DNA from: Amycolatopsis nivea
GTDB taxonomy: Bacteria > Actinomycetota > Actinomycetes > Mycobacteriales > Pseudonocardiaceae
Direction of reading: 5' to 3'
DNA: 64,000 bases
NCBI RefSeq assembly: GCF_004522235.1
Contig: NZ_SDLT01000020.1
Coordinates: 62,267-126,266, forward strand
Below, piece after piece: positions 26,351 to 34,932 of the stretch. Each line of letters starts with the position of its first letter. Within the stretch, counting starts at the first letter, position 1. The position numbers and the translations under genes are program-made. The notes below the pieces were generated by a model. The model made no database searches and was not told where the DNA came from. It saw only the letters and a list, made by a program, of their open reading frames with translations.

Positions 26351-27400
26351 ATGACCTTCCAAGCATTGACTCCGGCGGCCTTCGGCGCGAAGGCCGCCGG
26401 AGCTCGTGCTGAGCGGATGCGCCAGTCTCCGCAGTACGCCGACGGCGTCTTCCACAACTCCGCCGCCACACGCGCGACGCCCTCCTCCCCCGGCGGGCTC
26501 GTGCGCGAGTTCCTGTTCGGCGAGGACCGTGCCCGCCGTCGGCCGGGCGGCGAGATCCCGCTGATCTCCTCGCCCGCCGCCTCCGCCGCGGACGGTCTTT
26601 TCCTTACCTGGTACGGACATGCGTCCACGCTGGTGGAGATCGACGGTGCCCGCGTGCTGTGCGATCCGGTGTGGGGCGACCGGGTTTCGCCCGCCGCGTT
26701 CGCCGGGCCGCGGCGGCTGCACGCTCCCCCGGTTTCGCTGCGCGAACTGGGCAAGCTGGACGCGATCGTAATCTCCCACGACCACTACGACCATCTGGAC
26801 CTGCCCACCGTCCAATCCTTGATTTCGCTGACCGACGCACCGTTTCTCGTCCCGCTCGGCGTCGGCGCGCATCTCGAACGGTGGCACGTCCCGGCCGCGC
26901 GGATCGTCGAACTCGACTGGCACGAGGACGCGCACGTGGCCGGGATCCGGTTCGTCGCCACGCCCGCGCAGCACTTCTCCGGCCGCGGCCTCGCGAACGA
27001 CAGCACACTGTGGGCGTCGTGGGTGATCGCCGGTCCGGAGCATCGCGTCTACTACAGCGGCGACACCGGATACTTCCCCGGTTTCGCCGAGATCGGCGCG
27101 AAGCACGGCCCGTTCGACGCGACGCTGATCCAGGTCGGCGCGTACGCCCCGCATTGGCCGGACATCCACATGACGCCGGAGGAAGGCGTCGCCGCCCATC
27201 TGGACGTGCGCGGCGGGCTGCTGGTCCCGGTGCACTGGGCGACGTTCACGCTGGCCATGCACACCTGGTCGGATCCCGCGGACCGGGTGTGGCGGGAGGC
27301 GAAGGCGAACGACCTGCCGCTCGCGATCCCGAAACCCGGGCAGCGGATCGACGCGTCCGCCCCGCCGCCGGTGGACGGATGGTGGCAGACCCTGGGCTGA
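26351..27400 (+). CDS. MBL-fold metallohydrolase (UlaG/NAPE-PLD-like)
   Basis: A 349-residue metallo-beta-lactamase-fold protein. The metal motif ISHDHYDHLD is near residue 143, preceded by LTWYGHASTLVEIDGARVLCDPVW near 88, then TPAQHFSGRG, YYSGDTGYF and PVHWATF with further metal ligands. This order matches UlaG/N-acyl-phosphatidylethanolamine phospholipase-like enzymes, so a phosphodiester substrate is possible. It starts 10 bases after the desaturase gene, which suggests a shared transcript and perhaps a lipid-related role. Confidence 0.88.
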   Translation: MTFQALTPAAFGAKAAGARAERMRQSPQYADGVFHNSAATRATPSSPGGLVREFLFGEDRARRRPGGEIPLISSPAASAADGLFLTWYGHASTLVEIDGARVLCDPVWGDRVSPAAFAGPRRLHAPPVSLRELGKLDAIVISHDHYDHLDLPTVQSLISLTDAPFLVPLGVGAHLERWHVPAARIVELDWHEDAHVAGIRFVATPAQHFSGRGLANDSTLWASWVIAGPEHRVYYSGDTGYFPGFAEIGAKHGPFDATLIQVGAYAPHWPDIHMTPEEGVAAHLDVRGGLLVPVHWATFTLAMHTWSDPADRVWREAKANDLPLAIPKPGQRIDASAPPPVDGWWQTLG

Positions 27401-27615
27401 CGGACGGCCGCCCCGTCCGTCAGCCGGATCCCGCCGCGCTGATCCACGCCGTCACGAACGGACCCGATTGGCGCGCCGACGACCTGCTGCGGGCCTCCGA
27501 ACGGACCCAGCTCCGCGTGATCCGGGCCGGCGGTCCCCCGGATGCGTTGACGGTACTGGGATTACTCGGCCGCACCGCCCTCGTGCGCCGGTCCGCGCTC
27601 GCGTGCCTCCGCTAG
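27379..27615 (+). CDS. hypothetical small protein
   Basis: A 78-residue frame that overlaps the end of the metallohydrolase gene by 22 bases and the end of the convergent monooxygenase gene by 4. The C-terminal part (LLRASERTQLRVIRAGGPPD then ALTVLGLLGRTALVRRSALA) is an amphipathic helical pattern with plausible codon use. No family is recognised, and the ATG lacks a clear ribosome site, so it could be spurious. Confidence 0.4.
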   Translation: MVADPGLTDGRPVRQPDPAALIHAVTNGPDWRADDLLRASERTQLRVIRAGGPPDALTVLGLLGRTALVRRSALACLR

Positions 27616-28790
27616 ACGGCGGTGCGAGAGGACCCGAATTCGATCCGGTGCCGGTGCACGCCGCCGAACATCTTTTCCGGGCTCATCACGGTCTTCATCA
27701 TCAGGGGCATCAGCAGGTCACGCATAATCCGCGCGACCGGCCCCGCCGCCTTGTCGTTGTTGATCTTCGCCGCCCGTGCGATGATCCGCTCGACCCGTTC
27801 CCGCCGGGCCGCCTCGTACTGGGCGAAAGCCGTTGCCACGTCCGGAGAATCCCGCAGCGCACGAGCCAGTTCGAGCGAGCTCTCGACCGCCTGCGACGCT
27901 CCCTGCCCGGAACTCGGCGACGTCGGATGCGCGGCGTCGCCGACCAGGACGACCCGGCCGCGGTGCCACGTCCGCACCGTCGGGATGTCCTCCAGGACCC
28001 CAGGCTGGCCAACGTCTTCCGGCTTCAGCAGGGCGATGATGTCGCGCGCCGGGACGTCGTCCGCGTGCCGTTCGCGCAGCACCGAGAGCCAGTGCTCCGG
28101 CGACGCGGTCTTCGCCTCGGCCGGGTCGGCGGCGGGGACGTTGCTGAACCAGAGAATCTCGTCCGCGTCGATGAAATAGCCGAAGAACGCCCGCTTGCCG
28201 AAGGCGAAATACTGGTAGTTCCCGGTGACCGGCAGGCCGGGGTTGCGGATCCAGCCGCCGAGACCGAGCAGTCCGGTGTAGCGCGGAGCAGGTGCTGCCG
28301 GGTCCAAAGTGGACCGGACAGCCGACCGGATGCCGTCCGCACCGATCAGCACGTCGCCGGTCGCGGAAGAACCGTCCGCGAAGTGTGCGATCACTTGGTC
28401 TGCTTTGTTCTCCACGGACTTCAGCCGCTTGCCGAATTCGACCGTGATCCCCCGGCCCAGCGCTTCGTCCATCAGCGCGCGGTACAGCCGGTCCCGGCGC
28501 AGCAGCAGGCTCGACGGCAGACCCGGCAGCCCGTCGAATCTGCCGACCACCCGGCCTCGGTGATTCTGCATTATCATTCCCGGCACTTCGATGCCGACCG
28601 CGGCCACCGCGTCGTCGGCATCGATCTGCCGCAAAGCGTTGCGGCCGTTGGGAGACAGCGTCAGCGCGCTGCCGACTCCGTCCGCCGACTTCGGGTAAGC
28701 CTCGTAGACAGCGGCTTCGATTCCCGCTCGCTGCAACGCCATCGCGGTAGTCGCGCCGGCGATGCCGCCGCCGATCACTAGTACGTTCAT
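27612..28790 (-). CDS. FAD-dependent monooxygenase (PHBH-type)
   Basis: A 392-residue group A flavin monooxygenase. It has VIGGGIAGATTAMALQRAG at 5-23, the DG-type motif GDVLIGADGIRSAVRS near 150, and the FAD ribityl motif VVLVGDAAHPTSPSSGQGAS near 290. It hydroxylates an aromatic or polyketide-like compound; no substrate can be named. The ATG follows AAGGGGAGA and overlaps the stop of the PadR gene (ATGA), so the regulator and enzyme form one operon, a layout typical of drug or aromatic detoxification. Confidence 0.9.
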   Translation of the reverse strand: MNVLVIGGGIAGATTAMALQRAGIEAAVYEAYPKSADGVGSALTLSPNGRNALRQIDADDAVAAVGIEVPGMIMQNHRGRVVGRFDGLPGLPSSLLLRRDRLYRALMDEALGRGITVEFGKRLKSVENKADQVIAHFADGSSATGDVLIGADGIRSAVRSTLDPAAPAPRYTGLLGLGGWIRNPGLPVTGNYQYFAFGKRAFFGYFIDADEILWFSNVPAADPAEAKTASPEHWLSVLRERHADDVPARDIIALLKPEDVGQPGVLEDIPTVRTWHRGRVVLVGDAAHPTSPSSGQGASQAVESSLELARALRDSPDVATAFAQYEAARRERVERIIARAAKINNDKAAGPVARIMRDLLMPLMMKTVMSPEKMFGGVHRHRIEFGSSRTAV

Positions 28791-29380
28791 GTTCTCCCCT
28801 TGAAATAGGTTTCCCACGCCTGCCGGTAGTCCTCCCCGGCAACCGACTCGGCGAGCCGTTCGACGAAGCCGCGCTCCGCCTCGACCTTCGTCAGCCGGTA
28901 GTCCTCCTCGACCAGGAACCACCAGGCGAGCCCCTGTTCCCGCGCGGCGTCGATCGTCGCGCGGATGTCGTCGGCGATCGCGGTGAGCGCGGCCAGCCGC
29001 TGCTGGAGCAGTTCCCGCACCTCGTCCGCCGGCAACACCACGAACAGCGACAACGCCGCCCCGAACAGCGGATACTCGGTGGCCGGCTCGGCGACGAGCT
29101 CGCGCATCCAGTCGAACAGCTCGAGCCGTCCGGTGGGCGTGATGGCGTAGACCGTCCGCTCCGGACGCGCCGAATCGCGCAGCGTCTCCTGCGCCGCGAT
29201 GAACCCGGCCTTCTCCAGCTGCCCGACCACCATGTACAGCGAGCTGCGGGTGTACTTGAAATCCCGCTCCTTGCCGTACTCCACGAACCGCCGAGCCATC
29301 TCGTACGGATGCATCGGCTCCTCGAGCAAGCCCGCCAGCACGGCCAGCCCGAGCGGATTCCCCACCACGCGTCGCTTCAC
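28787..29380 (-). CDS. PadR-family transcriptional regulator
   Basis: A 197-residue PadR regulator. The N-terminal winged helix starts LGLAVLAGLLEEPMHPYEMA and continues YTRSSLYMVVGQLEKAGFI. The C-terminal half is helical and serves for dimerisation. It probably represses its own operon with the FAD monooxygenase by binding the TAGTCGA-type palindrome at 29422-29437. It overlaps the monooxygenase by ATGA. Confidence 0.9.
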   Translation of the reverse strand: MKRRVVGNPLGLAVLAGLLEEPMHPYEMARRFVEYGKERDFKYTRSSLYMVVGQLEKAGFIAAQETLRDSARPERTVYAITPTGRLELFDWMRELVAEPATEYPLFGAALSLFVVLPADEVRELLQQRLAALTAIADDIRATIDAAREQGLAWWFLVEEDYRLTKVEAERGFVERLAESVAGEDYRQAWETYFKGRT

Positions 29381-29421
29381 CCACGAACTCCTTTAGTCAG
29401 GATCGACTATACGCAGAAGAT

Positions 29422-29437
29422 TAGTCGATGTCGACTA
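29422..29437. promoter_or_regulatory. inverted repeat, probable PadR operator
   Basis: TAGTCGA-TG-TCGACTA is a 7-bp perfect inverted repeat 42 bases upstream of the padR start. A related half-site (GATCGACTATA) lies at 29401-29411. It also precedes the divergent smr gene by 26 bases. Confidence 0.6.
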
Positions 29438-29462
29438 TGAGGGCGTGGGGTAGGAAGGAGGC

Positions 29463-29717
29463 ATGAAGCTCAAGCTCGATCTTCACGACATCTACAACCG
29501 CGGCGGGGAGATCGACCGGGCGCTGCGCGCGGTCATCGACGAGGCGGTCGCGAAGAAGGCGCCGCTCGTGGAGATCATCCCGGGCAAGGGGTCCGGGCAG
29601 CTGAAGAAGCACGTGCTGCGGTTCCTGGAGCGCAAGGACGTGAAGGCGCTCTACCACCGCGTCGAGAAGGACAAAGACAACTTCGGGCGGGTGTTCGTGC
29701 ACTTCCGCTGGAAGTAG
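29463..29717 (+). CDS. Smr-domain protein
   Basis: An 84-residue protein that is essentially one Smr (small MutS-related) domain: LDLHDIYNRGGEIDRAL at the start, then LVEIIPGKGSGQLKKHVLRF in the middle. Smr domains bind nucleic acid and can be nicking or RNA endonucleases; here the DLHD and GKGSG motifs are intact. The ATG follows AGGAAGGAGG. It is divergent from the PadR gene and convergent with hsaB; no role in steroid breakdown is implied. Confidence 0.88.
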   Translation: MKLKLDLHDIYNRGGEIDRALRAVIDEAVAKKAPLVEIIPGKGSGQLKKHVLRFLERKDVKALYHRVEKDKDNFGRVFVHFRWK

Positions 29718-29736
29718 CGCGAACACCCGCGCGGAG

Positions 29737-30303
29737 TCAGAGCCAGTCGTCGGGGCGGGGCCAGGGCATCAGCGCGGTGAGCGCGTCCGGCACCGGCTCG
29801 GTGACCGTGTACTGGCCGCGATGGAACAGCAGCGGGCGAGCGTCGGACGTCTCGCCCAGCGCGGTCACGCGGCCGACCACCACGTAGTGGTCCCCGGCTG
29901 GATGGACCGCCTGTACCGCGCAGTCCACCCAGGTCAGGGCTCCGTCCAGCAGCGGCGCGCCCGACGGGGCCGGTCGCCAGGACACTCCGGAGAACTTGTC
30001 GCCGCCGCGGCGGCCGAACTCGGCGCAGACCGCCTGCTGGTCCTCGGCGAGCACGTTCACCGCGAACGTGCCCGCCGCGGCCAGCGCGGGCCAGGTGCGC
30101 GACGTGCGGGCGACGCAGAACAGCACCAGCGGCGGGTCCAGCGACAACGCGGCGAAGGACTGGCAGGCGAAACCCACCGGTCCGGTCGGCGCGACGGCCG
30201 AGGAGTCCTCGACGTAGCCGGTCACCACGGTCACTCCGGTGCAGAAGTGGCCCAGCACCTCGCGAAACCGGTCCGGCACGGCGTCGGAGACCGCGGCTGT
30301 CAT
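29737..30303 (-). CDS. hsaB: HsaB, flavin reductase of 3-HSA hydroxylase
   Basis: A 188-residue HpaC-type flavin reductase that supplies reduced flavin to HsaA. Family segments are REVLGHFCTGVTVVTGY near residue 14, PVGFACQSFAALSLDPPLVL near 42 and RTWPALAAAGTFAVNVLAED near 70. The ATG overlaps the hsaC stop (ATGA). It is the last gene of the hsaA-hsaD-hsaC-hsaB operon, the same order as Rv3570c-Rv3567c. Confidence 0.93.
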   Translation of the reverse strand: MTAAVSDAVPDRFREVLGHFCTGVTVVTGYVEDSSAVAPTGPVGFACQSFAALSLDPPLVLFCVARTSRTWPALAAAGTFAVNVLAEDQQAVCAEFGRRGGDKFSGVSWRPAPSGAPLLDGALTWVDCAVQAVHPAGDHYVVVGRVTALGETSDARPLLFHRGQYTVTEPVPDALTALMPWPRPDDWL

Positions 30304-31199
30304 TGCGCGCCCACGGAGAAGTCGTGGCCCCACAACGAAACCGCGGTGCTCTCGCGAGCGATCCACGCCTCGTCCTCGACCTGCCTGCCCTCGCAGCCGA
30401 ACTCGACGTCGAAGCCGCCCGGGGTCTTCATGTAGAACGACAGCATCAGGTCGTTCACGTGCCGGCCGAGCGTCGCCGACATCGGGACGTTCTTGCGCTT
30501 CGCGCGGTCCAGGCACAACCCGACGTCGTCGGTCTCCTCGACCTCCACCATCAGGTGCACGATCCCGCTCGGCGTCGGCATCGGCAGGAACGCCAGGCTG
30601 TGGTGGCGCGGATTGCAGCCGAAGAACCGCAGCCACGCCGGGTCGCCGTCGGCCGGGCGGCCGACCATCTGCGGCGGGAGGCGCATCGAATCGCGGAGCC
30701 GGAAGCCCAGCACGTCGCGGTAGAACCGCAGCGCGGCCTCGTCGTCGTGGGTCGACAAAACCACGTGACCGAGGCCCTGCTCACCGGTCACGAACCGGTG
30801 CCCGTACGGGCTCACCACGCGCCGGTGCTGCAGCGCGACGCCGTGGAACACCTCCAGCGTATTGCCGGACGGATCGGTGAAGCTGATCATCTCCGCGACC
30901 CGGCGGTCCGCCAATTCCTCCGGCGTGCCTTCCTTGTACGGCACCGAAGCCGCGTCGAGGCGGGCGCGGACGTCGTCCAGTTCCGCGGCGTTGGCCGCCT
31001 CCCAGCCCGCCTGCGCCAGCCGGTCCTTCTCTCCCGGCACGATCACCAATCGCGCCGGGAAATCGTCCATGCGCAGGTAGAGCGCGTTCGGGTCGGTGCC
31101 CGAACCCTCCACCATGCCGAGCACCTTCAGCCCGTAGACGCGCCAGGCGTCCATGTCCGTGGCTTCGATGCGCAGATATCCCAGCGAACGGATAGCCAT
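30300..31199 (-). CDS. hsaC: HsaC, 3,4-DHSA extradiol dioxygenase
   Basis: A 299-residue type I extradiol dioxygenase with two VOC-type domains. It cleaves the catecholic steroid 3,4-DHSA meta to the hydroxyls. The iron ligands are His145 (GLGHVVLS), His215 (SGIVHLMVEV) and Glu266 (GFDVEFG), the same numbering as mycobacterial HsaC. Its start overlaps the hsaD stop by one base (TGATG), and its stop overlaps hsaB. Confidence 0.95.
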   Translation of the reverse strand: MAIRSLGYLRIEATDMDAWRVYGLKVLGMVEGSGTDPNALYLRMDDFPARLVIVPGEKDRLAQAGWEAANAAELDDVRARLDAASVPYKEGTPEELADRRVAEMISFTDPSGNTLEVFHGVALQHRRVVSPYGHRFVTGEQGLGHVVLSTHDDEAALRFYRDVLGFRLRDSMRLPPQMVGRPADGDPAWLRFFGCNPRHHSLAFLPMPTPSGIVHLMVEVEETDDVGLCLDRAKRKNVPMSATLGRHVNDLMLSFYMKTPGGFDVEFGCEGRQVEDEAWIARESTAVSLWGHDFSVGAQ

Positions 31200-32044
31200 C
31201 ACGAACTCCCGAGGAAGTCGAGGGCGAGTCGGTTGAACTCGTCGAACTTCTCCAGCTGCGCCCAGTGCCCGCAGCCGCCGAACACGTGCAGTTGCGCACG
31301 CGGAATCGTCTTCAACGCCAGCAGTGCGCCGTCGAGCGGGTTGACCCGGTCCTCCCGGCCCCAGACGAGCAAAACCCGTTGGCGCAGGCGGTAAGCCTCG
31401 CGCCACAACATGCCTTCCTCGAAGGAGTCCGGCAGGCTGAACGACTTGCCCATCGCCCGCATCGCGGCGAGCGATTCCGGCGAACGCGCGATCTCGAAGC
31501 GTTCGTCGATCAGCTCGTCGGTGACCAGAGCCTGGTCGTGCACCATGATCCGGAGGAACGCTTCCATCCGCTCCCGCGTCGGGTCCCCGGCGAACTTCGA
31601 CAGCAGCCGCACGCCTTCGGTCGGGTCCGGGGCGAACAGGTTGACGCTCAACCCGCCCGCGCCCATCAGCACCAGCCGTCCCGCGCGTCCCGGATGGTTC
31701 AGCGCGAGCCGGACCGCCGCGCCCGCGCCGAGCGAATTGCCGACGAGGTGCGCCTTTTCGATGCCGAGCTGGTCCATCAGACCGACGACCGCGTCCGAGC
31801 TGTGCCGGAAGTACTGCGGGTGGTCAGTCGGCTTGTCCGACCGGCCGAACCCCGGCTGGTCGATCGCCAACGTCCGGTAGGACTTGCCGAACACCGGCAG
31901 GTTCCGGCCGAAGTTGCTCCACGCCGAAGCGCCGGGGCCGCCACCGTGCAGCAACAGCACCGTCTCGGCGTTCTCCGCGCCGGACTCGTGGTAGTGCAGG
32001 CGAATTCCGCCCGCAGTGTCTACATAGTAACCTTCAGGCGCCAT
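31199..32044 (-). CDS. hsaD: HsaD, meta-cleavage product hydrolase
   Basis: A 281-residue alpha/beta hydrolase that splits the C-C bond of 4,9-DSHA to give the HIP acid and HHD. Ser104 in LVGNSLGAGAAV, Asp232 in WGREDRVNPLDG and His260 in GGCGHWAQLEK form the triad, and LLLHGGGPGASAWSNFGRNL carries the oxyanion loop. The start overlaps the hsaA stop (TGATG). It is distinguished from BphD homologs by context. Confidence 0.94.
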   Translation of the reverse strand: MAPEGYYVDTAGGIRLHYHESGAENAETVLLLHGGGPGASAWSNFGRNLPVFGKSYRTLAIDQPGFGRSDKPTDHPQYFRHSSDAVVGLMDQLGIEKAHLVGNSLGAGAAVRLALNHPGRAGRLVLMGAGGLSVNLFAPDPTEGVRLLSKFAGDPTRERMEAFLRIMVHDQALVTDELIDERFEIARSPESLAAMRAMGKSFSLPDSFEEGMLWREAYRLRQRVLLVWGREDRVNPLDGALLALKTIPRAQLHVFGGCGHWAQLEKFDEFNRLALDFLGSS

Positions 32045-33213
32045 CAGACCATCGCATTCTCAACAGGCAAGCCGAACTCGCCGGTGCCGAACATGACGTA
32101 CGCGCGCTCCGCGTCGTTCGCCGCGTGCACCCGGCCCGCGTGCGCGTCGCGCCAGAAGCGCTGGATCGGCGTGCCCCGCTGCAGCGCGCGGCCGCCGGAG
32201 TTCTCGAAAAGCCGGTCGATCGCGGAGATCGCCCGCTCGGTGCCGCGCACCTGGTCGCGGCGCACCCGCAACCGCGTGCTGAACGGCAGCTTCTCGCCCT
32301 TGCAGGCCAGCTGGTACAGCTCGTCGATGTTGTGCGTCAGCTGCAGCCAGGCCGCGTCGATCTCGCTGCCCGCCTCGGCGATCCGCACCTTCGAGAACGG
32401 GTCCTCTTTGGACTGTTCGCCCGCGTACGCCGCCCGCACCCGCTTGCCCTGGTGCTCCACGTGCGCGTCGTACGCGCCCTGCGCCATGCCGATGATCGGC
32501 GCGGTGATGGTGCTCGGGTGCACGGAACCGTACGGCAGCCGGTACAGCGGACCAGGATTGACTTCCTGGCCCGGGGTCTTGCACTTCGACGTCGCCATGA
32601 AGCTCAGCGCGCGGTGCTTCGGCACGAAAACGTCCTCGACGACGATGTCGTTGGACCCGGTGCCGCGCAGCCCGACCGTGTCCCAGACGTCCACAATGGA
32701 GTAGTCCGAGATCGGCACGAGATACGTGCAGAAGTCCACCGGCTTGCCGTCGGCGAACGCCGGCCCGCCCAGCAGCACCCACGTGCAGTGGTCGCTTCCG
32801 GACGAGAAGCTCCATCGCCCGGACAGCCGGTAGCCGCCCTCGACGACGGTCGCCTTGCCCATCGGCGCGTACGAAGAAGAAATCCGCACGTCGTGGTCCT
32901 CGCCCCACACGTCCGCCTGGGCTTGCGCGTCGAACAAAGCGACGTGCCACGGGTGCACGCCGAGAATCGACGCGACCCAGCCGGTGGACCCGCAGGCGCT
33001 CGCGATCATCTTGACCGCGGTGTAGAAGGTGACCGGGTCGGCTTCCAAGCCGCCGTACGGTTTCGGTTGCAGCAGGCGGAAAAATCCGGTCTCCTGCAGC
33101 GCTTTCACTGATTCGGCGGGGATCCGACGGGCATCCTCGGTCTCCTGTGCGCGTTCCCGCAGCACGGGAAGCAGGTCGCGCACCCCCGCGATCACGGCAG
33201 CCAGCTCGCTCAT
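32044..33213 (-). CDS. hsaA: HsaA, 3-HSA 4-hydroxylase oxygenase subunit
   Basis: A 389-residue flavin-dependent monooxygenase with acyl-CoA dehydrogenase fold that hydroxylates 3-HSA using reduced flavin from HsaB. Recognisable segments are FFRLLQPKPYGGLEADPV near residue 45, ACGSTGWVASILGVHPWHVA near 73, and WSFSSGSDHCTWVLLGG near 134. ATG at 33213 has GAGAGGAC upstream; the frame to 33243 was rejected because it approaches the operator. A KstR box lies 34 bases upstream inside the end of the preceding gene. Confidence 0.95.
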   Translation of the reverse strand: MSELAAVIAGVRDLLPVLRERAQETEDARRIPAESVKALQETGFFRLLQPKPYGGLEADPVTFYTAVKMIASACGSTGWVASILGVHPWHVALFDAQAQADVWGEDHDVRISSSYAPMGKATVVEGGYRLSGRWSFSSGSDHCTWVLLGGPAFADGKPVDFCTYLVPISDYSIVDVWDTVGLRGTGSNDIVVEDVFVPKHRALSFMATSKCKTPGQEVNPGPLYRLPYGSVHPSTITAPIIGMAQGAYDAHVEHQGKRVRAAYAGEQSKEDPFSKVRIAEAGSEIDAAWLQLTHNIDELYQLACKGEKLPFSTRLRVRRDQVRGTERAISAIDRLFENSGGRALQRGTPIQRFWRDAHAGRVHAANDAERAYVMFGTGEFGLPVENAMV

Positions 33214-33245
33214 CGGCCGTCCTCTCTCGCTCGACACGCTCAAGA

Positions 33246-34832
33246 CTAGAACACGTTCTCGTTTTTGTCGACGCGGTCCGCCCCGCGCGCGCCGTGCAAC
33301 CCTGCCCGGCGGCCGGAAAACACGCAGTCAGCCAGCGAAAGGCCGCTCACATACGACCTGGAACAGATTCCCACCGCGGTGCGTCCGGCGGCGTAGAGAC
33401 CGCGCACGCCGGCCACCGCGCCGGTGTCCTCGTCGACCACCAGACCGCCCAGCGTCAGCATCGGGCACGGGTAGCCGAGGTTGGGTTTCACCGACACGTC
33501 GATCAGCGAATACGGCGGCGTGTCCAGCGGGCGCGCGAAGTCCGCCGGCTTGCCCGCCGGATCGGGTCCGCGCTGGTACTCGGCGTAAGTCGCCGCCAGC
33601 CCGTCCGGGTCGATTCCGGCGCGCGCAGCCACTTCCTCGATAGTCCCGGCGGTCACCCGGCCCTTGCCGAGCAGATACCGCAGTTGCAGCGTCGCGAACC
33701 ACTGGCCTTGTTTCCGCCCGTCGCGCCGGGCTTCGGCGACGATCGGCTCGTCGACCAGCAGCCAGCCGCGTCCGCCGTGCTCGGTGATCATCCGCTCGCC
33801 GATCGCCGCGCCGTAGCGGGATTCGTCGATGATCCGCCGCCCGTCCGCGCCCACCAGGAGCCCGCCGAGGAACGCCGACGGCGGCGTGAGGAACCGCCAC
33901 GCCGACACCCGGTCCAGCTCCGCCGTGCGCCCGCCGACCTCCACGCCCATCCGGATGCCGGAACCGTCGTCGGCGGAAGTTCCCAGATCGAGCCCGCCGC
34001 GGTACGCAGGCGCGTGCTCGCGCACCATCGCGCGGTTCACGATGAACCCGCCCGCCGCCAGCACTACCCCTCGGCGTGCGCTGATCCGCAGCTCACGCGC
34101 GTGCTTGCGTTCAATCCGTTCCACCCGCTGGTGTAGCGACCGGCGCATCGCGGGCACGTAGATACCCGGCTTCGCCGCCCAATCCGCGAGCCGCGCGTGC
34201 CGTGCCCGCACCCACGAAGGCGCGTCCCGCAAACTGTGCGTGAGCACCCCGGTCACCGTGCCCGAGTCATCGGTGATCAGGTTCATCGCCTGCGTCTGCG
34301 GCAGCACCCGCACGCCGCGCTCGCGAGCCGCCGCCAGCAACTGCTTCATCAGCAGCTTCCCGGACGTGCCCGGCCCCTTGACCCGGTGTCCGCGCGGCGC
34401 GGGTTTCGCCACGTCGCGGAATCCGCCGGACAGTTCGCTGCCGGAGTAGTACAGATAGTGCTTGTTGCTGGGATAAGACGTCTTGTAGTCGCACATGCTG
34501 CCCTCGAACGGCACACCCTGCCGCTCCAGCCACGCGACCATGTCGACGCTTTCCTCGCAGAACCGCCGCAACGTCCGCTCCGACACGACGTCGCCGGTTT
34601 CCATCCGCAGGTACGCGTACATCGCGTCCACGCTGTCGTCGACGCCCGCGGCGCGTTGCTGCGGCGTCCCTCCCCCGGCGTAGACCACGCCGCCGCTCAC
34701 GCGACTGGCCCCGCCGCCGGAAAACCGGTCCACGAGGAGCACGCTGGCGCCAGCGTCGGCCGCTTCGATGGCCGCGCACACGCCGGCCGCGCCGGCTCCG
34801 ATGATCACGACGTCCGCCCCGAGCTCGTCCAT
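33246..34832 (-). CDS. KstD-like FAD dehydrogenase, candidate delta4-(5alpha)-ketosteroid dehydrogenase
   Basis: A 528-residue flavoprotein of the fumarate reductase/KstD superfamily. The FAD motif VVIIGAGAAGVCAAIEAADA is at 8-27 and the flavin-tail region is GLYAAGRTAVGICSRSYVSG. The Tyr494-x-Ser496 pair (YVSG) resembles the catalytic pair of delta4-(5alpha)-KstD, and the Tyr-x3-Gly of true KstD is absent. It would then introduce the delta4 double bond into 5alpha-reduced steroids. It is divergent from kstD over two KstR boxes, and its last codons form the hsaA operator. Other 3-ketosteroid or bile-acid flavoproteins are possible. Confidence 0.75.
   Translation of the reverse strand: MDELGADVVIIGAGAAGVCAAIEAADAGASVLLVDRFSGGGASRVSGGVVYAGGGTPQQRAAGVDDSVDAMYAYLRMETGDVVSERTLRRFCEESVDMVAWLERQGVPFEGSMCDYKTSYPSNKHYLYYSGSELSGGFRDVAKPAPRGHRVKGPGTSGKLLMKQLLAAARERGVRVLPQTQAMNLITDDSGTVTGVLTHSLRDAPSWVRARHARLADWAAKPGIYVPAMRRSLHQRVERIERKHARELRISARRGVVLAAGGFIVNRAMVREHAPAYRGGLDLGTSADDGSGIRMGVEVGGRTAELDRVSAWRFLTPPSAFLGGLLVGADGRRIIDESRYGAAIGERMITEHGGRGWLLVDEPIVAEARRDGRKQGQWFATLQLRYLLGKGRVTAGTIEEVAARAGIDPDGLAATYAEYQRGPDPAGKPADFARPLDTPPYSLIDVSVKPNLGYPCPMLTLGGLVVDEDTGAVAGVRGLYAAGRTAVGICSRSYVSGLSLADCVFSGRRAGLHGARGADRVDKNENVF
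33247..33260. promoter_or_regulatory. KstR box for the hsa operon, inside the 3' end of the KstD-like gene
   Basis: TAGAACACGTTCTC has one mismatch (last base). Read on the minus strand it spells the final codons Glu-Asn-Val-Phe and the TAG stop of the upstream gene. It is 34 bases before the hsaA ATG. Confidence 0.75.
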
Positions 34833-34850
34833 AGTCCGCCACCCTAGAAC

Positions 34851-34864
34851 TGGAACACGTTCTC
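34851..34864. promoter_or_regulatory. KstR box between KstD-like gene and kstD
   Basis: TGGAACACGTTCTC has one mismatch at the last base and lies 19 bases upstream of the minus-strand ATG at 34832. Confidence 0.72.
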
Positions 34865-34907
34865 GTCTATGGTGACGGAAGTGGCCCCGAGCAGGCCAGC
34901 TTTAGCC

Positions 34908-34921
34908 GATAACACGTTGCA
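34908..34921. promoter_or_regulatory. second KstR box, kstD promoter
   Basis: GATAACACGTTGCA has one mismatch at the first base and ends 11 bases before the kstD ATG, where it could block initiation directly. Confidence 0.6.
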
Positions 34922-34932
34922 TGTGAGGTGGC

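Noticed and set aside
27612..29384. 590-residue frame joining the FAD monooxygenase and sequence over padR
   Set aside because: The real monooxygenase starts at 28790 with a ribosome site and full FAD motif; the extension is a shadow of padR.
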